Positions 26,430-34,467 of a DNA stretch of 64,000 bases are shown here, piece after piece. Below the pieces are notes generated by a model. That model saw only the letters and a program-made list of their open reading frames with translations, was not told the DNA's origin and did not search any database. Source of the DNA: an uncultured Lachnospira sp. (GTDB taxonomy: Bacteria > Bacillota > Clostridia > Lachnospirales > Lachnospiraceae). The translations under genes and the position numbers were made by a program. The stretch is from the NCBI GenBank assembly GCA_910585095.1, contig CAJUBU010000003.1, positions 36,290-100,289 of the forward strand. Reading direction: 5' to 3'. How positions within the stretch are numbered: position 1 is the stretch's first letter; every line of letters starts with the position of its first letter.

Positions 26430-27590
26430 TTAATAAAAACAATGATTTCCAATGATTGTATAACTTGAATATGCTTCAAGATTTGCAACTTGCAATGCTC
26501 TAAAATACGTATAATTTCCAATATTATTCTCACCAGATAAAGCTGCCATAGCCGCCTTTAAACAGTCTGAAGTTCTTGGTCCTGCTGATAATCTCGCCTG
26601 AAACGTTGAACTTGGTCCTCCATTTCCATCAGAAACACCTGAAAATTGATTTCTTGCATAAATAACATCCGTTATTGAATTTCCATATTGACTGCTTCTC
26701 ACTCTATTTAAAACAACATTGGCAACGGCTAATTTTCCTTCATAACTTTCCCAGCCTGATTCCCAGTCAATAACGCAGGCAAGTAACCATACTTCATCAT
26801 CCGATGCAGTCATTGTTGGATTATATGTTACCTCTATATTCGTCATAGCTGCTTGTATTCTTGATTGTTTTGCTTCTTCCTCAGCTATCCTTTGTGCTTC
26901 TTCTTCTGCAATTCTTTCTTCTTCCTCTTTAGCCTCTATTTCTTCGTTGGTCATGCCTAATTCCATGCCATAATCAATTGACACATGTTCTGTGTTAATA
27001 TAAGCCACATCACTATCCACTGCTACAGATATATACTCGCCACATTTTGAGAGTGCTGTAAATTCCTCTCCATTCTCTGCTGTGGCATATGATATAACCC
27101 CATTTGGAGCAATATACATATCTGCTGTATCAGCAGTAACAACAGCCTTTACTTCATCAGAAGTGCTAACTGCCCTTGCTTCCTCGTCAAAACACAAATT
27201 TGCTGAGTTTACATATCCTGCAAGTTCTCCTGATGATATTTTTGTCCATTCATCATTGACCTCAACAACTGTGCCTATACTATTTTGATACATACGCCCA
27301 AGAGTTTGTGACTCCTTATCTGGACTTTCATAAACTTCACAATAGTCCTCTGCAATGGCAACTGCCATACCTGCATATATATCTTTTACTTCTGCTTGAT
27401 AACCTGAGGCAACTATGTCTGATACATTAACTGTATAAGATGCTTCTTTCACATCGCTTTGAGCTTGTGTACATTCTTTTTGTTGCTCATAGGTAGGTTT
27501 AGCGGAAACTACACTCGGAACGACTGGCATAAGCACTGCCACCATAGCTGTTCCCAGACACATTGCCACTTTGCTACTTCTAAGTTTCAT
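26430..27590 (-). CDS. Secreted cell-wall hydrolase: SH3 domains plus SleB-type (Hydrolase_2) catalytic domain
   Basis: The 386-residue protein has a signal peptide (about residues 1-30, ending VVSAKP), two SH3-like regions (about 75-135 and 145-210), a Glu/Ala-rich coiled linker (about 215-250) and a C-terminal Hydrolase_2/SleB domain starting WLLACVIDWESGWESYEGK with ANVVLNRVRSS. SleB-type enzymes are lytic transglycosylases that cut spore cortex or vegetative peptidoglycan. The SH3 parts suggest wall binding. GGAAGGG 8 bases upstream supports this ATG over one 17 codons earlier. Confidence 0.9.
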   Translation of the reverse strand: MKLRSSKVAMCLGTAMVAVLMPVVPSVVSAKPTYEQQKECTQAQSDVKEASYTVNVSDIVASGYQAEVKDIYAGMAVAIAEDYCEVYESPDKESQTLGRMYQNSIGTVVEVNDEWTKISSGELAGYVNSANLCFDEEARAVSTSDEVKAVVTADTADMYIAPNGVISYATAENGEEFTALSKCGEYISVAVDSDVAYINTEHVSIDYGMELGMTNEEIEAKEEEERIAEEEAQRIAEEEAKQSRIQAAMTNIEVTYNPTMTASDDEVWLLACVIDWESGWESYEGKLAVANVVLNRVRSSQYGNSITDVIYARNQFSGVSDGNGGPSSTFQARLSAGPRTSDCLKAAMAALSGENNIGNYTYFRALQVANLEAYSSYTIIGNHCFY

Positions 27591-27815
27591 ACTTGAATCC
27601 CTTCCGCCGCATCTGCGACTTTCATTTGTAACATATGTCATAATAATTTCTTAATTGTTACAAAATTGTTACGCTTTGTTACGAAAGTATTGTAGCAAAG
27701 TTAAGCAATTTTGTCAAATATGTTACAAGCCGCTCTATTACTGGGCTAAAGGAATTGTATAAAAAATAGTACATTGGCATTTTTAATAAAACAGCATTAT
27801 TTTTTATTATAATCT

Positions 27816-28073
27816 TTATAAATTACTTTTTAAAAATGTCTCTAATTTTTCAACAGCTATATCTTCATCCGCTCCCTCAACAGTTACCGTAATTTCCTGT
27901 CCTTGTTTAACAGCAAGCCCCATAACACCAAAAATCTTTTTTGCACTGACTGTTTTGTCATCTTTTGTAATGTTTACATCAGACTGACATTCTTTGGCTA
28001 CTTTGACAAACTCTCCTGCTGGTCTTGCATGAATCCCCTCTGGGTCTGTGATTACATACTTAAATTCTCTCAT
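27816..28073 (-). CDS. ptsH: HPr-like phosphocarrier protein
   Basis: The 85-residue protein carries phosphate from EI to EII at His15 (GIHARPAG). The second regulatory site is changed: the position equal to Ser46 of B. subtilis HPr is Lys46 in AKKIFGVMGL, so HPr-kinase phosphorylation and CcpA signalling through that Ser are not possible. It lies 85 bases behind the fructose EII gene, so it may be the fructose-operon HPr and not the general one. AGGAGG precedes the ATG. Confidence 0.93.
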   Translation of the reverse strand: MREFKYVITDPEGIHARPAGEFVKVAKECQSDVNITKDDKTVSAKKIFGVMGLAVKQGQEITVTVEGADEDIAVEKLETFLKSNL

Positions 28074-28157
28074 TTTAATCCTCCATTCCTATATTGCTTT
28101 AAACCAAAATATAATTTGAACAAGCAACATATATATAATATAAAATTTTTTAATTGG

Positions 28158-30140
28158 TTACTCTTTAATTGGTTTCTTTAAAAGTGCAAGCATAAACATT
28201 GTCACAACAGAGCCAACTGCAAGTGCTAAAAGGTACATAGCCCAATTCCCTACAACTGCAAATACAAATATACCTCCATGCGGCGCCATCAACGTGCAGT
28301 TAAACAACATTGAAAGCGCACCTGCAATTGCTGCGCCAAGTGCTGTTGCTGGGATAACATGCACAGGGTCGGCCGCTGCAAAAGGAATTGCTCCTTCTGT
28401 AATAAAACATAATCCCATAATATAATTGCTCAGTCCTGAATTTTTTTCTGCTTTATTAAAACGATTTTTAAAAAATGTAGTGGCAAGTGCTATTCCAATA
28501 GGAGGAACCATTCCGCCAATCATAACAGCCGCCATAATGTCATAGTTTCCATTTGCTATTGCCATTGTCCCAAATACATAAGCTGCCTTGTTAATTGGAC
28601 CACCCATATCAATAGCCATCATAGCGCCAAGCACAATGCCAAGTACAATCTTTGAACTGCTGCCCATCGCATTTAAGAAATTAGCCAGCGCTGTATTGAC
28701 AACACCGATAATTGGATTAAATACAAGAAGCATAAGCGTTCCCATAATCAATATGCCAAGAACAGGATATAACAACGTTGGTTTGATACCATCCATACTC
28801 TGCGGAAGTTTTGAGAACAGCTTTTTTAATATCAGTACAATATATCCTGCGACAAATCCTGCAACAAGTGCGCCAAGAAATCCAGATATGGTATTGCCTT
28901 TTGATCCAAATACGGTATTTTGTATAAATCCATTTAAACCGCTATAATTCATCGACTGCCCATCTACATTGACCCACTGTAAAACAACATTGCCATTAGC
29001 TGCCATCAATCCGCCTACAAAACCTACGGCAAGTCCGGGACGGTCTGCTATACTGTATGCAATATAGCCAGCTAAAACAGGAAGCATTAAACCAAACGCC
29101 GCCTCGCCAATTGTCTTAAAAAATGCTGCAATTGGAATATTTTTGCCAAAGTTACCTGGATTTAAACTAAAATCATCAAGCAAAAATGCAATAGCTATCA
29201 GTATACCGCCGCCTATAACAAATGGAAGCATATGCGATACACCGCTCATCAGGTGCTTATAAAGGGAATGTCCAATTCCTTCCTTTCCATTATCCGAAGT
29301 TTCTTGTGTATCGTTTCCTTCACAAGAATAGACAGACACATCACCTGAAATGGCACGTTTAACAAGCTGATCTGCTTTGCTGATGCCATCTGAAACTTGC
29401 ACTTTAATCAATTTTTTGCCAGCAAATCGCTCCATAGGCACATTGACATCACAGGCAACAATAATACAATCTGCCGCTTTTATCTCATCAGCGCTGATAA
29501 CATTTTTTGCACCGCCAGAACCCCTCGTTTCCACCTTAATGGAACAATTATTTGCAATTGCCGCTTTCTCAAGTGCCTCTGCCGCCATATAGGTATGTGC
29601 TATACCTGTCGGACATGCTGTAACTGCAAGAATCGTACACTTGGCATTGGATACCGTCGCTCCATAGGAATCAATCCCTTTGCTCTCCTCATCGGCATCA
29701 TCAATAATTTTCAAAAATTCATCAACGGAATTAGCATTTCTTAAACGCTCTGAAAAATCTTCATCCATCATCATAACAGACAGCTTTCCAAGTACATCGA
29801 GATGGACATTCGCTTTCGTGTTTGGCGCCGCAATTAAAAATATAAGCGACACAGGCTCACCATCAAGAGCGTCAAAATCAACCCCATTTTTAATAACCAT
29901 CGCTGCAAGTCCCGGTTTAGATACAGCATCACATTTTGCATGCGGAATGGCTATCCCTTCTCCAATCCCTGTTGAACCTTCCTCCTCTCTTGCAAATACC
30001 CTCTTTTTATATTCCTCCTTATCCTTTATTTTGCCGCTTTTACACATTAAATCAACCATTTTGTTAATGGCATCTTGCTTTGAAGACGCTGTTCCATTGA
30101 CATCAATAGAACGTCTATCTAGTAAATCTGTAATCCTCAT
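28158..30140 (-). CDS. fruA: Fructose-specific PTS EIIABC
   Basis: The 660-residue protein has the order EIIA (about 1-145, GIAIPHAK with the active His), EIIB (about 165-260, Cys in TACPTGIAHTYMAAEAL) and membrane EIIC (about 300-655). It imports fructose and makes fructose 1-phosphate. In-frame codons upstream would add 48 residues, but GGGGG 5 bases before the ATG at 30140 fits the true start MRITDLLDRRSID. It follows fruK by 67 bases. Confidence 0.95.
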   Translation of the reverse strand: MRITDLLDRRSIDVNGTASSKQDAINKMVDLMCKSGKIKDKEEYKKRVFAREEEGSTGIGEGIAIPHAKCDAVSKPGLAAMVIKNGVDFDALDGEPVSLIFLIAAPNTKANVHLDVLGKLSVMMMDEDFSERLRNANSVDEFLKIIDDADEESKGIDSYGATVSNAKCTILAVTACPTGIAHTYMAAEALEKAAIANNCSIKVETRGSGGAKNVISADEIKAADCIIVACDVNVPMERFAGKKLIKVQVSDGISKADQLVKRAISGDVSVYSCEGNDTQETSDNGKEGIGHSLYKHLMSGVSHMLPFVIGGGILIAIAFLLDDFSLNPGNFGKNIPIAAFFKTIGEAAFGLMLPVLAGYIAYSIADRPGLAVGFVGGLMAANGNVVLQWVNVDGQSMNYSGLNGFIQNTVFGSKGNTISGFLGALVAGFVAGYIVLILKKLFSKLPQSMDGIKPTLLYPVLGILIMGTLMLLVFNPIIGVVNTALANFLNAMGSSSKIVLGIVLGAMMAIDMGGPINKAAYVFGTMAIANGNYDIMAAVMIGGMVPPIGIALATTFFKNRFNKAEKNSGLSNYIMGLCFITEGAIPFAAADPVHVIPATALGAAIAGALSMLFNCTLMAPHGGIFVFAVVGNWAMYLLALAVGSVVTMFMLALLKKPIKE

Positions 30141-30207
30141 AATAACCCCCATTCTAAGGCATAGAATTTCCCCTTTTCTAAATATTTTTACACACAAATT
30201 TATAATA

Positions 30208-31119
30208 TTATAAAAGCTCAATAGAATGATATACCTGTTCAATTTCCGATTTTGTTGCAAGCACCTCTGAAAATGCACTTGCACTTCCTGCTGCTATCCC
30301 CATCTTAAAGGCATGTGCATAGTCTTGTTTTTCATGCCACCCTGCAATAAATCCAGCAACCATAGAATCACCCGCGCCGACAGAATTTTTAACCACTCCT
30401 TTTGGTGCCTTGCTTGCAAACACTTCACCTGTCTGTGTTATCAGTACGGCTCCCTCACCAGCCATAGAAACTAAAATATTTTGTGCCCCTTTTTCTTGAA
30501 GCTTTTTTGCATAAGGAATAACATCTTCTCTTGTTTCTAATGAAACATCAAACAATTCCCCCAGCTCATGATTATTTGGCTTTATAAGAAATGGCTTATA
30601 TTGCAGTACATTTACAAGAAGTTTTTTTGTTGCATCCACTACAATCATAATATTTTTATCTGCAAGCATTTTCATAATATTGCTGTAAAGTGAATCTGGC
30701 AAAGATGAAGGTATGCTTCCAGCAAGAACAAGTGTATCTCCTTCTTTTAATAAATGTAGCTTATCTAAAAGCTGTTTGACTGCTTCACTATCAATAATAG
30801 GTCCAGCAGCATTAATTTCTGTCTCTTGAGCTGATTTGATTTTTATATTAATTCTTGAAATACCTTCTTTTAATTCAATAAAATCACTTTTTCCGCCCAA
30901 TGATTCAAAATGTCTTTTTATTTCTATCCCTGTAAATCCTGCAATAAATCCAAACGCTATATTCTCTATCTCCAAATGATTCAGTATCATAGAGACATTC
31001 AGTCCTTTGCCACCGGGCAAAAACTGTTCAAAAGAGGCACGATTTGTCATGCCCAATTTAAGATTTTCAACACCGATTGCATAATCAATAGCAGGATTAA
31101 ATGTAACTGTATAAATCAT
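30208..31119 (-). CDS. fruK: 1-phosphofructokinase
   Basis: The 303-residue PfkB-family sugar kinase phosphorylates fructose 1-phosphate to fructose 1,6-bisphosphate. Motifs are GGKGLNVSMILNHLE near the N-terminus and the catalytic GAGDSMVAGFIAGW near residue 245. AAAGGAGG precedes the ATG. It lies between fruR and fruA. Confidence 0.95.
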   Translation of the reverse strand: MIYTVTFNPAIDYAIGVENLKLGMTNRASFEQFLPGGKGLNVSMILNHLEIENIAFGFIAGFTGIEIKRHFESLGGKSDFIELKEGISRINIKIKSAQETEINAAGPIIDSEAVKQLLDKLHLLKEGDTLVLAGSIPSSLPDSLYSNIMKMLADKNIMIVVDATKKLLVNVLQYKPFLIKPNNHELGELFDVSLETREDVIPYAKKLQEKGAQNILVSMAGEGAVLITQTGEVFASKAPKGVVKNSVGAGDSMVAGFIAGWHEKQDYAHAFKMGIAAGSASAFSEVLATKSEIEQVYHSIELL

Positions 31120-31173
31120 GACTTTTCCCTCCTTTCATTTTATAATCTATCTATCATTTATTACAAAACCAAT

Positions 31174-31932
31174 TTACTTTAATATAGATGTTGGTAAAAT
31201 AATATTATTACAATCTTCATATCCTCTTATAATTTTTTCTGTTATGATAATAGCATCCTTAAAATCTGCAAATTTTACAGGACTGATTAAATCAAATTTG
31301 GATGAATCCGCAACAATATATCGCTTTTTACAATTTAAAAATGATGTGTGTTTTACTCCTGCTTCCAATCGTTCTGGTGTTGTAAATCCTGTTCGTTTGC
31401 TAATTCCATTTACACCCCAAAAACCAATTGTAAAATTATACACTGATAACATCTCTATAGTTTCTGCACCGACAATTGCTTCTGTTGCACTTTTAAGCTT
31501 CCCTCCGACAAGATAAACTTCACACCCCATATGTGCAAGCCTACAGGCATGATTGACAGCATTTGTCACATAAACAGCATTGGACTCTTTAATAAAATCA
31601 ATAATAAATTCTGTTGTAGTCCCTGCATCGATATAAACAAAATCATCTTTTTTTATAAGACTTGCCGCATATTCTGCTATAAGTTTTTTTTCTTCCATAT
31701 GAATAATACGTCGGTCTGAAATTTCATCATCACGCATTTTAAACGATGTATTATTAATGGATACCGCACCGCCATGAACTTTAATAACCTCTCCTCTTAA
31801 ATCAAGTGTTCGTATATCCCTTCTTATTGTTGACTCTGATGTTTCCAGATATTCCACAAGCTCTTGAAGTGTTGCACTCCCCTGTTCTTCCACACGCTCT
31901 TTTATCCGAGACAACCGTTCTTCCGCCAGCAT
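31174..31932 (-). CDS. fruR: DeoR-family repressor of the fructose operon
   Basis: The 252-residue protein has an N-terminal DeoR HTH (LQELVEYLETSESTIRRDI, about 20-40) and a sugar-phosphate sensor domain (from about 75, with DAGTTT and VTNAVNHA). FruR-type regulators respond to fructose 1-phosphate. GGAGGTGAG 9 bases before the ATG at 31932 sets the start (MLAEERLSRIKERV). It heads the operon fruR-fruK-fruA-ptsH. Confidence 0.93.
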   Translation of the reverse strand: MLAEERLSRIKERVEEQGSATLQELVEYLETSESTIRRDIRTLDLRGEVIKVHGGAVSINNTSFKMRDDEISDRRIIHMEEKKLIAEYAASLIKKDDFVYIDAGTTTEFIIDFIKESNAVYVTNAVNHACRLAHMGCEVYLVGGKLKSATEAIVGAETIEMLSVYNFTIGFWGVNGISKRTGFTTPERLEAGVKHTSFLNCKKRYIVADSSKFDLISPVKFADFKDAIIITEKIIRGYEDCNNIILPTSILK

Positions 31933-31984
31933 AAATGTTCTCACCTCCTCCATCTAAAATGGATTTGTTTTGATGGTTTTATTA

Positions 31985-32026
31985 TATTTCAAAATTCATT
32001 CAAAATCAATCATTTTCATTCAAAAT
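31985..32026 (-). promoter_or_regulatory. FruR operator direct repeats
   Basis: TTCATTCAAAAT occurs at 31995-32006 and 32015-32026, exactly 20 bases apart (two helical turns), and a weaker ATTTCAAAAT lies at 31985. They sit about 60-95 bases upstream of fruR, where a DeoR-type repressor would bind. Confidence 0.65.
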
Positions 32027-32076
32027 AAGTCACGAAATACACCCTTAATTTTTATGCAGATTGCACTAAAATAAAA

Positions 32077-32234
32077 TTTAACCTCATCAAGGAAGTCCCC
32101 ACTTCAATGCTGCAAAAGCATAAGTGGTGGGGATTTGCTTGTTTCAGTGGAAGCTTATACTTCCACTGAAAAGCTACGATAGTAGCTATGAAGTTGTGAG
32201 CAAGTAGCATAGCGGATTGCAAATATCCACTTAA
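32077..32234. repeat. CTCATCAAG-family repeat carrying a three-hairpin insert
   Basis: TTTAACCTCATCAAG (32077-32091) and AAGTAGCATAGCGGATTGC (from 32202) are adjacent in the copy near 42512 but here are split by about 110 bases. The insert holds three hairpins: CCCCACTT.../...AAGTGGTGGGG (32096-32133), TTTCAGTGGAAG/CTTCCACTGAAA (32142-32171, perfect) and AGCTAC/GTAGCT (32172-32187). Confidence 0.75.
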
Positions 32235-32314
32235 CTTTAAAAAACAGTCAAATTCAATCATAAAAGCTGTAAACTATTTACAGCAATCTTTTTAAAATAA
32301 TTATTTACATAAAA

Positions 32315-32417
32315 AGACTGCTGCAAAACAGAAATGTTATACTTTATATTTGGTATCGTATTTATCGAAATTGATTACAACAATACCAAATACTATACAT
32401 TCTTTTTGCAACAGTCT
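32315..32417. repeat. Inverted-repeat element with GRCTGYYGCA termini, copy 2
   Basis: Termini AGACTGCTGCAAAA and TTTTTGCAACAGTCT, with inner arms ATTTGGTAT / ATACCAAAT, form a long imperfect hairpin. It lies about 87 bases downstream of the rRNA methyltransferase stop on the minus strand. Confidence 0.75.
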
Positions 32418-32503
32418 ATATTATTAAACCACTTTTATTTAATCAAATATTTTACAACCTACATATTTATGTATCTGCCTGATATATTGACTACAAGAAA
32501 AAT

Positions 32504-33307
32504 CTATCCATTATTATCTCTTTGTCTTACCGCCTCATATGTCAATACAGTACAAGCCACTGCCGCATTGAGTGACTCAACTTCTCCTTGCATAGGAATC
32601 TTGATATATTCACTTGCCGCATGAGCGACATCATGCGACAATCCATTTGCCTCATTGCCCACCAAAAATGCTGTTGGCAGTCTGTAATCTGGCTCTGTAT
32701 AACTTTTTGTACCTTCTAAGTGAGCAGCATATACATGAATGCCCTTTTCTTCCATCATCTCTATTGTTCCAATAAAATCATCTGCATATACAAAAGGTAC
32801 ACGATAAATAGAACCCATTGTTGACCGTATGGTCTTTGGGTTATATATATCAACTGTATTAGCGCTTGCTATAATGCCTGAAACGCCCGCTCCCTCTGCC
32901 ATTCGCATAATGGTTCCAAGATTGCCGGGGTCTTGAAGATTTTGTATACATATAATAAGCGGCTTATCATATGATGAAATTATCGTGTCCAGTTTCCAAT
33001 TATTCATTGTAACGACAGCCATAATACCTTGTGGCGTCTGGGTGTCTGACATATGTACAAACACCGAATCAGACACTTCTTCAAATAGAGCAGAATCGAA
33101 TTTTATATGAAGCTTTTTGATTACTTCTTGATTATTACGCAAAAAACTTTCCGATAGATATATTTTTATAATGCGTTCGCTTGGTGTCTCCAGAACCATC
33201 TTGCTGCCTTCAACAATAAACTGCCCTGCTTTTTTCCTTGCTTTGGACTTATTTTGCAGTAATAATATATTTTTAACCTGAGAATTACTTGTACTTGTTA
33301 TCATCAT
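32504..33307 (-). CDS. SpoU/TrmH-family RNA 2'-O-methyltransferase
   Basis: The 267-residue protein has a small N-terminal substrate-binding domain (residues 1-95) and a SPOUT knot domain with the three family motifs: NLQDPGNLGTIMRMAEG, FLVGNEANGLS and MQGEVESLNAAVA. It likely methylates a ribose in rRNA or tRNA with SAM. The exact site is unknown. Its ATG overlaps the pfkA stop by one base, so it is translationally coupled to pfkA. Confidence 0.9.
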   Translation of the reverse strand: MMITSTSNSQVKNILLLQNKSKARKKAGQFIVEGSKMVLETPSERIIKIYLSESFLRNNQEVIKKLHIKFDSALFEEVSDSVFVHMSDTQTPQGIMAVVTMNNWKLDTIISSYDKPLIICIQNLQDPGNLGTIMRMAEGAGVSGIIASANTVDIYNPKTIRSTMGSIYRVPFVYADDFIGTIEMMEEKGIHVYAAHLEGTKSYTEPDYRLPTAFLVGNEANGLSHDVAHAASEYIKIPMQGEVESLNAAVACTVLTYEAVRQRDNNG

Positions 33308-34281
33308 TATTTAGAAAGCAATGCACTGACATTAAATTCGTACTCGCTTATATCCTTTTTCATTGAAAGTGCTTCGTCAATATCAAAATCAACAAATTTT
33401 CCATTTTTGTATGCGACAACACGATTACTTTTTCCTTCACAGAGAAGGTCAACTGCATAGGCGCCCATAACCGATGCATACATTCTGTCCTTACATGTTG
33501 GAGAACCGCCTCTTTGCATGTAACCTAATATCGTCGCTCTTGTCTCAATACCTGTGGCGGCTTCGATTCTTCTTGCCATTCCTGTTGAATGACCAATTCC
33601 TTCTGCATTAATAATCAAATGATGTTTCTTTCCTCTCTTACGCCCTTCAATAATATGATTAATAAGAACTTGCTCATCATTATCATAACGCTCTGGAAGA
33701 AGAATATCCTCTGCTCCGTTTGCAATACCGCACCAAAGGGCAATATATCCTGCATTGCGCCCCATAACTTCAATAATACTGCATCGCTCATGTGACGTTG
33801 ACGTATCACGAATCTTGTCAATGGCTTCCATAGCCGTATTGACAGCCGTATCAAATCCAATCGTATAATCCGAACAAGCAATATCCAAGTCAATCGTACC
33901 TGGAAGTCCAATGGTATTTACTCCCGCTTCCGCTAACTTTTGCGCACCTCGAAAAGAGCCATCTCCTCCAATAACAACGATGCCATCTATACCATGTTTA
34001 CGGCAAATCTCTGCACCCTTTTTTTGTCCTTCTGGTGTCATAAACTCAAGACATCGTGCAGTATAAAGTATAGTACCACCCTTTTGGATAATATCTGCAA
34101 CACTTCTCTTATTCATATCAATAACTTCATCATTGATAAGTCCATTGTATCCTTTTTGGATTCCTTTTACATTTAATCCCTTATTTAATGCAGTCCTTAC
34201 AACAGCTCTAATGGCTGCATTCATTCCAGGCGCATCTCCGCCGCTTGTCAATACTCCAATTGTTTTGATTTCTTTTGCCAT
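33307..34281 (-). CDS. pfkA: 6-phosphofructokinase
   Basis: The 324-residue enzyme phosphorylates fructose 6-phosphate. The N-terminus GVLTSGGDAPGMNAAIRAVV and GGDGS match ATP-dependent PFKs. The catalytic loop reads PGTIDLD in place of the usual PGTIDND, keeping both Asp residues but with Leu in the Asn place. GGAGG precedes the ATG. Confidence 0.94.
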   Translation of the reverse strand: MAKEIKTIGVLTSGGDAPGMNAAIRAVVRTALNKGLNVKGIQKGYNGLINDEVIDMNKRSVADIIQKGGTILYTARCLEFMTPEGQKKGAEICRKHGIDGIVVIGGDGSFRGAQKLAEAGVNTIGLPGTIDLDIACSDYTIGFDTAVNTAMEAIDKIRDTSTSHERCSIIEVMGRNAGYIALWCGIANGAEDILLPERYDNDEQVLINHIIEGRKRGKKHHLIINAEGIGHSTGMARRIEAATGIETRATILGYMQRGGSPTCKDRMYASVMGAYAVDLLCEGKSNRVVAYKNGKFVDFDIDEALSMKKDISEYEFNVSALLSK

Positions 34282-34348
34282 GTTAATCCTCCATTACTGC
34301 TGGCTTATTACCTAGCACAATCTCAATTTCTTTCCAATTCAATGTAAA

Positions 34349-34433
34349 AAAGAGCTGCAAGCAACTTTTTCAATTATCATTTCCTATAAAGCAAGCAAAG
34401 AATTGCAAGCAACTTTTTCAATCATCATTTTCC
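34349..34433. repeat. Two 36-bp direct repeats between pfkA and dnaE
   Basis: The copies at 34349-34384 and 34397-34433 (period 48) share GCAAGCAACTTTTTCAAT and CATTTTCC. Their function is unknown. They could be binding sites or a duplication. Confidence 0.8.
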
Positions 34434-34467
34434 ACAAGGTAAATAATAACGCAAACATTTTATTAAT

